From: Sphaerolaimus hirsutus
Taxonomy: Eukaryota > Nematoda > Chromadorea > Monhysterida > Sphaerolaimidae
Assembly: GCA_964036195.1 (NCBI GenBank)
Contig: OZ038456.1
Span: forward strand, 19,530,001-19,594,000
Reading direction: 5' to 3'
Length of the DNA stretch: 64,000 nucleotides
In this document: positions 33,954-45,300 of the stretch, in pieces
How the letters are laid out: every line of letters begins with the position of its first letter
How positions within the stretch are numbered: position 1 is the stretch's first letter
Notes under the pieces: model-generated
Told to the model about the DNA's origin: nothing
Databases searched by the model: none
What the model saw: the letters and a program-made list of their open reading frames with translations, nothing else
Position numbers and translations under genes: made by a program

Positions 33954-34469
33954 CCCCCCCCCCCCCCCCTTCCTGGGCCTGACAAAAAATGAGCGAATTT
34001 TTAGGCAAATCTCAAAAATTTCGTGCCGAATAGCACATTTTCCCCTGCACCTAGTATCAACTGCAGATCGGTCCCCCTAAAACCCAAATCCCCGAGAAGG
34101 CACTCAATTGTGTGCTTGTCGCTGTACATGACGTATTCATGGGTTCCTGGCGCTAGCGGCACGCCATAGGCGCCATGGCGTGGCGCCAGCGCCATGAATC
34201 CGTGTCGTTATTACTAGGGCGAAATTTTAGGGGGGGGGCGCCGCCCCCCCCCCCCCGTTTGCAGGCATCTGTATACAATTCGCCCCCCACCCCGCTCAAA
34301 AATCCTGGCTACTCCACTTGGTGTACGGGTGTCACAGTATTTTTGAAAATATGCGATACTGTTGAACGATGTTTCTTATACTGGTAAACCGCATTTGTCT
34401 GGTAGGGTATATGTGTCTTAGGATACACGTATTTACAGCTTTTTAGCTGATTACCGCTCACACCTTTTA

Positions 34470-34741
34470 CCGTATTTCTCCTAATTGAACGACATCGAAT
34501 CGAATCGCACTTGATCCGATAGAACGGCGGGTAGAAATTTGTTGGATGCGTGCCAAAATAACAAAAAGCGAGCACAGAGAGCGAGAACTTGCAAAGCGTT
34601 CGATTATTGATGTTCCATTTCAAATTGATGTTCTGATGCTGCTTTCAAATAAAAATGTGGTGAAAAATAGGACGGCATAACGGCGGGCAAAAAAATTTAC
34701 GAAAAAATGAAACAGCGCTCTTCTGTTCGAAGAAATACGGC
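34470..34741. mobile_element. TACCGTATTTCTCCTAATTGAAC-type MITE
   Basis: It starts TACCGTATTTCTCCTAATTG and ends TTCTGTTCGAAGAAATACGGCA, with GAACGGC(G/A)GG words inside. It is a member of the AGAACGGCAG family. Confidence 0.7.
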
Positions 34742-35476
34742 ATTTTCGCCTGAAAAAAGTGCAGGCCATCCCTGCTTTGGTGATAAGTACACAAATACAG
34801 AACTATATTTATGCATATTTATACATGAAATCGGGTGCCCGTTGCCATGTGATATCTATGGGTTTTTAGTGTCCTTTTTCTGGGTTTTTCACCGCTACTT
34901 AGTATTCGAAATTCTACTTCTATAATTATATTTTCTATTTAGTTTCTAAGGCAGCATTTTTAATAAGAATTACCATATATTTTTCTATTTTTTTGTATAC
35001 ATAATTTCCTGGAAATACTCCCAGGGGTTTATATTTTCACAGAGCAAATTTTGTAGCGTGCTTATTCGTTGGTGTATTATTTCGCCAGAAATTTTCCTGA
35101 AGTGATGTAACTTATTTCAGACATACTTTATTTCTGACTTGGTGGGGGGTATTTTGTCCTCAGTCCGCTCAGACCTGGGGGTATTTCGAGGGAATACGGT
35201 ACCTAATTATGTTATTTATGCATGTACTTTAAAGCTTAGATGTAAAACCGACCATTTCATTATTGTTAATCATCTAATTTTTATATCAATGTACGCGCCC
35301 CAGATCCGGAATTGCCGTCTCAGTGTCTAGCAAAAAAATTATTCAATTTTTTTTACCGGTCGGTTTTCTCAGACTGCATACTGACAGGTTTCAGAGAAAA
35401 GTTCACATCCCTGATGACGTAAAACTTTTCAAAAATTTCGAATGAAAAAGCGATGTTTCCGATACCCTGCAAGGAA

Positions 35477-35642
35477 TGGCCCCGCACACGCTAGTTGACA
35501 TCGACACCAAATGTCAACTGGTGCCGATCCCGATTCAAAGTTTGCTGACGAGTCGACGGACGACGTTCAAACGCAAGCTTTGAATTGGGAACGGAGCCAG
35601 TTGACATTTGGTGTCGATGTCAACTAGCGTGTGTAGGGCCAA
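35477..35642. mobile_element. Harbinger-like MITE, 166 bp
   Basis: GGCCCCGCACACGCTAGTTG at the left is inverted at the right as AACTAGCGTGTGTAGGGCC. AAT flanks both sides. GACATCGACACCAAATGTCAACTGG continues the inverted arms. The 3-bp duplication and GGCC start fit PIF/Harbinger MITEs. Confidence 0.75.
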
Positions 35643-35812
35643 TACGAGAATTTTTCAGGTTACTAGGCTTTTTTGTTGGAAATCGGAATCTAACCCTTTT
35701 AGACATTTACCGACTACACACTAAACTTACATCTACCGTATTCTATCTGAATAGTGGACAAAAAATATATTTTCCTTCACAATACGTGTCTTTAACCATG
35801 GTTATTCAGCAT

Positions 35813-35843
35813 TAGTGATGGAAAAGCGCTTTTTTTATCACTA
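35813..35843. mobile_element. 31-bp minimal hAT element
   Basis: The element is only a TAGTGATGGAAAAGCGC left end joined to a TTTTTTATCACTA right end. It is flanked by TTCAGCAT (35805-35812) and TTGAGCAT (35844-35851), which agree at 7 of 8. It is a family B or AAGCGC-word element reduced to its termini. Confidence 0.8.
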
Positions 35844-36197
35844 TTGAGCATACAATTTTACGTAAAATTTTGTCCATAAAAATAAGGTAAATCTGTGCCA
35901 CGGATGTGATATCGCTTAGTATATTTGTCACATTTGATTCTGCGCATTTATAAAATTATATATTCCTTGCAAATTTAATATGGTAAAAATTTTCAATTCG
36001 CATTTTTAGTACTCATCCCCACAACGTGCACTAACATGGAAGAATAAGTTCACTTTACATGCTTTAAATTCATAATCCGCCGCCCACTGCAACAATAATA
36101 CGACTTTAAGCGACAGCGAAAAATTTTGGTGGCCGCCAAAGCGATTGCCCAAAATTGATGAAAATATTTTTTTCACCGGCTGTAAATTCGTGCAAAT

Positions 36198-36319
36198 ATG
36201 GTGAAGTTTTTTGATCGTTTCTTTGCACCGGCGCCGGTGCAGAACAGGGATGATACTAGCGAAAATTCCGATGCGGCGAGCGGAGTGGACGAAATTAACA
36301 CACCCATGCACAAGTCCAG
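36198..36319 (+). CDS. SLC6-like gene, exon 1
   Basis: Start ATG with cytosolic N terminus (MVKFFDRFFAPAPVQ, then an Asp/Ser-rich stretch). The donor is TCCAG|GTTCGG, phase 2. The frame would otherwise stop after 51 codons. Confidence 0.75.
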
Positions 36320-39300
36320 GTTCGGCACTTATATGGGTTCCAATTATTGACCTTGGAACAAGTTTGTGGTGGATTTTGAAATTTTTGGTAATGTTGGAAA
36401 TGCAAAGGAATTCAGATGGTTTATATATTTTCCTAAATCTGGGTTTTGTAGTGATTTTGTCATTTTATTGATGTAACATAAGATGTGTCATTATTAAGTG
36501 TTGGTTTTTTGTGTTAATGCCCAATAGGCATGAAAGGCAAATTTTTCCATTTACACACCTCCCGAGCCAGGTGCAGCACCTACTGAATGTCATATCCCCA
36601 TTCCCCAGATGTGAGGAGGCATAAATTCCAAATTTGGGGGGAACGTTAAAAAAAATCAAGTTTCCATAAATTTTGGCACCCATTAGTTTAGGGGGCACAA
36701 AAGGCTGCTGAACTCTAATAAAAAATACAATACCCCCCCCCCCAGATGGCTGGAGGGCTGGGACTTCTGCGCGGCCCTCCTGTGCTACCAAATGCAGAAG
36801 GGCTACACTTATGGTCTGATGCGCACGAAATTCCACTTGGAAAAAACTGGCAGTGAATTAGCTGCTGCTGGGGGCAGCGCTTTTCTGCTGCAGGTGGGGG
36901 TTGTGAAAGTGGATTAAGTGGTGGGAAAGTGTTGAGAAGATAAGTGGTTGATCTATTTGTGAGAACTGGTGATGGAAAATTGCCAGAAAATGGCGCCACA
37001 GAAAAGGTCGCCATGGCGCAACGCCCTCAAAAGGCGCCGGCGCTGTGGCGCCATTCCATCACTAGTGATCACTAACGATGGCAAAAAAAGATTCGAAAAC
37101 GTTTTTGAATTTTCGGTGAAAAAATACAAAAATCGATTTTTTTTCAAGATTCGAAAATTCAAAAAGATTTTTCAGGAAATTTAAGGCCACGACATGAATT
37201 CTTTAGTTGAACGTGCAAAATCAATCGACAAAATCGGTGGGTCTGAGCTGTAAAAAACGTATAAACAGCATCAAAAAACGTTGGCGTCTGTGCGGCGGAG
37301 TAGAGGACCCATATTTTGTTAAGTTTGCACTGAGTGCGCTTAGCGTGCCGCCAGCGAGCGATTTCCATTTTTCATCCCGTAAGGTTTTCATGCTCACGGT
37401 TTTCATGCCATTCTGTGTCACTTTACTAGCTAAGTGTGACACTTTACTTGCTACTCTACTGTGCCAGTTTTCATCCAAAGTATTACACTTTACTTGCTTT
37501 AAGTATGTCACTTTTCAAGCCAAAGTTGTGTGTTTTGCTCCAATTTACTCCTTTACATGAAATGTGGCATACTGTATTTATTCTAATAGAAGGCCATCTC
37601 CAATAGAAGGTACATAGTAAAACTGCTGGAAGCGCTGATGTCAGAACAGTTCCATCATTTAGTATAGTAGGTAGGTAGTAAAAATTTTGATATCGTTGTT
37701 ATTGTTCTTTTCAAATATTCTATGAATTGTTTCGAATGATGCTTAATAAAGACTGGTCAGTATGCCCTGTACAATGTTGCAGAGTTGCAAAAACGTATTT
37801 ATGTTTACCCGAAATACCCGGTTTTTCAGGTATTTATACTTACGTTTACGTTTACATTTTCATAAAATACCATTACGTTTTGTTACGTTTTCCTGACAGA
37901 AATACCCGGGTACCAGAGAAAACGTAAAAAACGTTGTGAGACCCAAAAATTTTCGGCAAAATGCAACTTCTGCCATAAATTTCCGACAACTTTGAAAATT
38001 TTGCGCGCCAGCGCACACTTTTCCTCCACAGAAGCCATATTTTCAAAATACTAAGGTATATTCAATATTCAAATTACTCTATAGTTCCACCCCACCTCAG
38101 TGCAGTATTATGTATTACTTCCCAAACTCGAAGTGTGCCAATTGCTTATAAAAAAATTCAGCGGATGCTGTTATTTAGTGGCTTTCATAGATTGATTTTT
38201 TTGCTATTTGACGATCAAATGTTGAATCAACTGTATGAATCGCCATAATATAATTTTTTTGTGACATAACACTTGGCAAAACATTGACAGAACGTGAAAA
38301 GTTGATTGAAAAACCGGCGAAAAAATAGCAGGGCAGCTTCCAAAAGACGGCGTCTCCATGATAGAAAGTTAGTGAAAAATAGAAGGGCGCCATTCTATTA
38401 GATGAAATACGGTAATAATTTTTTTACGTTTACGTTTTATTTTACGTTTTCCCAGGTATTTTAAAAATACCTTACGTTTTAGTATTTATACTTTCATTTT
38501 GGAAAAGGTATTTACGTTTACGTTTACGTTTTCCAAAAATACCAGTATTTGACCAACTCTGCAATGTTGGTGACATTTGAAGAAAATGTCTGAAAAGATG
38601 ACGAAAAAAATAGAAATGCAATCTTCAATAGAAGGGTGGGTAAAGAAGTTGTTGAAAAATAGAAGGGCGCCGTCCTATTAGACGAAATACGGTATTTAGT
38701 GGCGTGCTTGTGGCTTGTAAACTGTAATACTTTGGCACGTAAAGTGGTATACACTGGCATGAAAAGTGACACATAAATTTGACATGTAAAAGCATGTCTG
38801 GGGCTTGAAAACCGTACGTTTCAGCAAGTAAAGCGGAGCATTTTAGATGAAAAACGTGAGCATGTAAACCGTAAGGGATGAAAAACGGAACACACTCCCG
38901 CCAGCCACTAAAGTAAAAAGGGGATATACCGTATTTCCGTATAACAATTGGATACCGTATTTCTTCTAATAGAATGGCAGGTAAACAATTTAACGATAAA
39001 AACCGATTTAACGATTCATCCAAACATAAAAAGCCATCCAAATACTGTGTTTTAAAGCGTCAAATTCATTAGTTTTCCAAAAAAAAATCAAAAAGTCGTT
39101 CAAAAAATTCGAAAACTACCCAAGAAAATTCGAAAACTAAATATATTTTTTTGGAAAATTCAAAATTTTTAAGTCATTTTAGAAAAATTCTTAAAAATTT
39201 GAATACTTTTTTCCGGGGGGTTTGCCATCGTTAGTGATCACTAAACATATGATTGACAAGAAAGTTGCAAAAACATTTTTATCGCTTGAATTCCTAGTGA

Positions 39301-42300
39301 TCACTAGTGATGTAAAGGCACCGGGGCACCGGTGCCCCGGTGCTGGGCACCGAAGAGCACCAGCACCGGTGCTGGTGCGGTGCCATTGCAATCTTCAGGG
39401 GTGCCATGCCGGTGCCGGTGCCATTTTTTTCAGAATAGCACCGGTGCCGGTGCGGTGCGGTGCCATTTTTTTGCTGGTGCCAAAGGTGCTAGCACCAGGG
39501 CAAAGTAAAAGGCACCGGGAAAGGCACCGGAGAATGCTTCATGTGCTGTGCAATTTTGTCCATAGTATGTGCATATTCATATTTCAAAAAACAGCGATAT
39601 ATTTACCCAACCGTTTTTGCCTATTTTGTAAACCTCCCATCAAATAAATATACCTACTGTGAAATCCATTATACCCAATACGTGATCTGATGAGCGAATC
39701 TAAAATTTTGTTGAATTTTAAATCATTTTTATATTTTTTATTTATCTTACTTTTTTGTTCAAAATTTGTTGTCAGTTTATGACAGAGATAGTTCCATTCT
39801 CTGTACAGCAACGACTCCGATCAGTAGACAATAGTGGCTATTGACATTGTAATGAATAAAATATTTTATCTTTCATTTGTAATCGTTGTAATTGCTTCAT
39901 AAAAACGATTGCCACATCATTCTGATCATTTTAAGTGCTCAACCATCAAAATCGGTAGAAAATTCATGGAAATATGCACTTCCAAATGTGAGACCACTGA
40001 GAAACTGCCCGATATTTACTTCAGAAATTCCAGCCCCGGTGCGGTGCCTTTCGGTGCTAGCACCGGCAACCCGCCGGTGTCCTTTGGTGCCGGTGCCATT
40101 TTTTCCAAAAGGCACCGGTGCCGGTGCGGTGCGGTGCCATTTTCTGGCCGGTGCCCCAGGGTGCCAGGTGCCCTTTTCATGCGTTGGCAAAGGTGCCGGT
40201 GCGGTGCGGTGCCATTTTTCCCGGTGCCTTTAACATCACTAGTGATCACTAAATATGAGTGACAAGTAAGTTGCAAAAAAAATTTATCGCTTCAATTCAT
40301 GCAATACAAGGTCTTGGACTTTGAGCATGCAAGATTTACCGTGGCAGCCAGTATGGACCATGAACGCACTTTTATATTTACTTGTCACTTAACATGACAT
40401 TCCCAACTTATATAACCACTTGTCACCCATCGCAATTGTCACCAGATCGCCATATGCGCACTTGTCTACATCGTGCCAATAAGCGTGGATGCTGGCTTGG
40501 GGCAGTTCGCAGGCAAAAGTGCTATGGGCGTGTACTGCAGACTCGTGCCGCTGTTTACAGGTAGGTTTTTGGGCAGTTGTGTAACAAACATTTATGTGTG
40601 ACGCTGGTTTAATTTGGAGTGGGGTCGAATTGACTGGTGTTCATTGGCGGCGTAAGTGCTTTGGGCGCTTGTGAATGTCACGCGGAATTTTTGGTGTTGA
40701 GCAGAAATTTCACTGTCGCACTGTGACATTTTTAAGTGTCTATTGTACAAACGATAGTGAAAGTTCAAAATCGCTAAAATTTGCTCCATTTGGCCAATTT
40801 TCGCCTTTATTATCACTATTTTCATCATCTTTATATTTACATGGTGATATACTTTTTTAGACAATTTTATTAATATTTATCGTGATTTTGAAATGTTTTG
40901 CTGGCTGCCAACTTCACATTAAAAGATAAGTGGGCTACGATAAAAAAGTTATCACAAGGTGAAGTTTTGGCTAATGTGAATGTAACAATAAGCGCAAATT
41001 GGGACCTTGCGCCGCCTATGCTGATGATTGCTTAATGCCCTCGTGTAATGGTCGATAAATCCAAAATTTCGTAAATTGAGTTGAGTGCGGAAGTGCCATG
41101 ACAGGGTTAGACGTTACACCCTCCCATTTTTTGGTCAGAACCTATTAAAATAGCGAAATTCTTCTGATTTCACGTGCCCCTTTTTTAACTGTCAGATTTT
41201 ATACAGTTTGTGACAAATCCGCAAAAAAATTACTAGTGTGCACGGCTGCAATGGCTTTATGCTGCGATTACAGCTCGGACATAAACTTCCAGCATAAAAT
41301 TTCATCGCAAAATTGATTACATGAAAGTGGATGATGATACAGGTCTGCAATTTTTCATGGACAATATGTTTATCAATACCTTCATTGTGACCAAGGGTCA
41401 TCGTCCACGGCCACTTCTATTTGATTGTGAAAATTTTACGCCAGCTGAAGAAAAATCAATTGATAAATCAGCTACGCCAGGTGATTGCATGCAAGGACAT
41501 AGCGTAGAATTGATTTTTCTTCCGCTGGCGTTAAATTTCAACGTAAAATCGAATTTTTTATTATTTTCATAATCAAATAGACGAGACCATGGACGATGAC
41601 CCTTGGTCGCAATGAAGGTATTGATCGGGTGGGCGCGCCAGCTTGATCCCTCGTAGGGTGTCAACTTTCCGTTTTCCGCTTTCCGCAGGCAAATTTTTTT
41701 CCGTTTCCATTTCCGTTTTCCGGCTGCTAAATTTTTTTTCTGTTTCCGTTTTTCCGGCTCATTTTCCGTTTTCCGGCTAAAATTTCAGTTTTTCTGCCTG
41801 TTTTCTGGCTCAATTGTCTGTTTTTCCAACTTTTTTTTCCATTTTCTGACTCAATTCTCTGTTTTCTGTTTCAGCCAAACTGGTAAACATAAACAAACTA
41901 GCCAAAAAAATTTCCGTTTCCGTTTTCCGCCAAAACGTTGTTGTTGACACCCTACGAGGGAGGGCGCAAGCGACCCACCCATAATATGGTCAGACACACC
42001 AAAATGCGGAAATCGCAAAATTTTAATCACAAACACTTCAGAACGCGACAAGCTACCGCAAACACGATTATACCATTGAATAGCCCGTGTCGAAAAGTGC
42101 CCCCATGCAAATTTTCAGATCGAATGGTTGAGTTGGGAGGAAGTTATTACACATTTTCTTTTCTAGGCAGTGTTGTTGTTGTTGTTCTTCTTCATCTTGT
42201 TCTCCAGACAATCTTTTAACTGCAATAACTTTCCAGTAACACAACCAATCTTCATGAGTGATGGCTCATATGAAAGAGCATACAATGCCATTGTTTATTT

Positions 42301-45300
42301 TCGGGGAAAAATTACCGAGGCTCCGCCCACTTTGGGACCGTAGCTGTTTGAAATTTTCAAACCTCAATCAATTTAAAATTTTGATACAAATGCAGCAATA
42401 AAAAAATGTTGATGTGCGCCATGACTAGAGCTTTCAAATGAGCTACTTTTTGGCAAGTTTGGTTGAGATTTGCAAAAGTTATTCAACTTTGCTTGCTTTG
42501 CGTAAAATGCGCACATGTGCCTGAAGTACTGCTTGATGTGATACTGAGCATGTGACCTCTGACTCAGTGATTACTTTCAGTCATGAAGTTGTCGTGGTTA
42601 ATGTCAAGTCAAATGTCAAGTCAAATATCAAGTCAAATGTCAAGTTGTCTGTCAACTGATAATGTTCAGGTGATAATTATTGTTAAGGGCATTGCCGACG
42701 CAGCATGTCAGCCCCTAATAGTGAAGAGCCCAGCCGCCTCTGTAGTCTAGTGGTTAGGGCACTCGTGTTCTATACGAGAGGTGCGGGTTCGATTCCCGCC
42801 TGAGGCAAGTGCAATTTTGCACTCTTTCTGGTGCCGCGACCGTGGATCATACGACGACGCCTGACCATCACACATGGCTGGCCGAGTGTGGTCCGAACAC
42901 AGGTCTTTAAACAGCATGGACCGCGATCCGCTGCTTACCCCTACATCAACACGATGTCAGGGATGACATCTCCGCAACGCCGTGAGGTGTTAAGGGCATT
43001 GCCGACGCAGCATGTCAGCCCCTAATAGTGAAGAGCCCAGCCGCCTCTGTGGTCTAGTGGTTAGGGCACTCTTGTTCTATACGAGAGGTGCGGGTTCGAT
43101 TACCGCCTGAGGCAAGTGCAATTTTGCACTCTTTCTTTATCAAGTGGTTAATTCCAAATCATCAGTGTCAAGTGGTTAATGGTAAGTGATAATACAAAGT
43201 CAGAAATGGCAATTGAGGCATCAAGTTCTGAATTGGCACATCTAGTTCTAGCATCTATTTTTTTCAAATGTGTTCAATTTTTTTCAAAAATTTTTTTTCA
43301 ATTTTTCAAGTTAAAAAGATAATTTTTTAATATAAATTAAATAAATTTCAAAAAAAATAAATAATTTTTTTTGTGTGAATAATTCTAAATGTCAAGTTAA
43401 AATGTCAAGCGGCAACTTTCAGGTGAACAATTTCAGATAAAAATTAAGTAATTATACTAATACAAACTAGAAATTTGTGACATTCAAGTTGAAAATCTTT
43501 TGATTACCGTATATCCTCAATTAAGTCCCCCACCTCGAACAACTCCCCCACCACGAATCACTCCCCCCTGTTAGCAGGCTGAGGAAAAAATAACTCCCCC
43601 TCAAATAACTCCCCCCTCTTAAATGGTTGGCTAAGATATCCATATACAAAAAAAACGTTTTTACGTACGTTTTCTTTAAAAGGATGCATTCATTGCAGCT
43701 TACTTTCATCAGCATTCCATTTTTGCATTTAAACACCTTCCCGATCAAGTCCGGCCCCCAATTTTTTATTTTACTTCTGACGTCCTATCTCCTGTTCTAG
43801 GACGCGCCAGAAGCTGAAACTTGGGGTAGATATTGGCGCAACCCCCCTCTACTTCGCATGAATTGAAGGGGTCGCGGTGACCCCCTACAGGGTGGGTTGC
43901 CAAGTGCAAAAAAAATTTGCAGCTTTTTTAGTGTCCCACACATGTCCGGCCCCCACTGATTTCTTTCACTGCGGGTGCCGTACCTCCACCTGTGGGAGGG
44001 GTATAAATCTAAAATTTTGGGGACGCGTCGCCAACACCCCTCCCCTACTATACACTGGCCAGGCGGTTTTTGGCAACTCACCACAGTGTTGGGTGCAAAG
44101 TTTAAAATTTATTAAAATGTTACTGTCCCACACAAGTACAGCATCCAATTGAATTTCAAAAAATGGACACTTTTGTGTTGTTTTAACACTAATGTGGTTG
44201 ACAATGTGAAATAAGCATGAAATATCATCTAAAAAATATCTTATCTGACCTAAAACTGCCCACCACATGAACCCCTCCCCCAAGTGGGTGACAAAAAAAT
44301 CACTTTTTACAACTTTTTCATCAGACACTTGAACTGCTGGTTTACAATGATTTACAGAGGAGGGTTAAAGCTTTCAAATTGTGTAAAAAACCTTACCTCA
44401 AAAACGCCTTCATAAGAAAATTTGCTGGGGGTGAATTTAAAATTGTGAATTTTGCCTATTTTTGTTCCCGCAATGATGTCATTTTTACAATTTGAAATTC
44501 ACCCCAGCAAATTTTCTTATGAAGGCATTTTTGAGGTAAGATTTTTTACACAACTTGAGACCTTTAACCCTCCCCTATAAATTATTGTAAACCAGCAGTT
44601 CAAGTGTCTAATAAAAAAGTTGTAAAAAGTGATTTTATTGTCACCCACTTGGGGGAAGGGGTTCATGTGGTGGGCAGTTTTAGGTCGGATAAGATATTTT
44701 TTAGAGGATATTTCATGCTTATTTCACATTGTCAACCACATTAGTGTTAAAACAACACAAAAGTGTCCATTTTTTGAAATTCAATTGGATGCTGGACTTG
44801 TGTGGGACAGTAACATTTGTATAAATTTTAAACTTTGCACCCCACACTGTGGTGAGTTGCCAAAAACCGCCTGGCCATAGTATAGTAGGGGAGGGGTGTT
44901 GGCGACACATCCCCAAAAATTTTAGATCTATACCCCTCCCACAGCTGGAGATACGGGACCCGCAGTGTAAGAAATCAACCAGGGGCCGGACCTGTGCGGG
45001 ACAGTGAAAATGCTGCAAATTTTTTTCACATATATGGCGACCCCCTCTATAGTGAGTCGCCGCTGCCCCATTTATTCATGTGGGGTAGTGGGGGGTTGCG
45101 CCTATATACCACCCAAGTTTTAGTTTTCCACCCCTCCCGCAACCGGAGATATGGCCTGCGAAGTGAAAAAAAAAATAGGCGGCCGGACTTGATCGGGAAG
45201 GTGTTTATAAATGAATTTCTATACTGACCTACAGGTTTATGCAACTGATCATCCCCTATTTATACAATGTATTGTTCATGCATTTTACTTAATATTCTGA

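Larger units (their letters stand above)
42684..43138 (+). repeat. Tandem duplication of a 307-bp tRNA-bearing unit
   Basis: GTTAAGGGCATTGCCGACGC to the end of the tRNA and its GCAATTTTGCACTCTTTCT tail occurs twice, 307 bp apart. The second copy stops after the tail. The stretch between the tRNAs (GGTGCCGCGACCGTGGATC...) is not recognised. Confidence 0.85.

Noticed and set aside
43966..44880. Two similar frames on opposite strands that look like a conserved protein family.
   Set aside because: They are the two arms of one inverted repeat, so the similarity is structural. There are no domains or codon signals.
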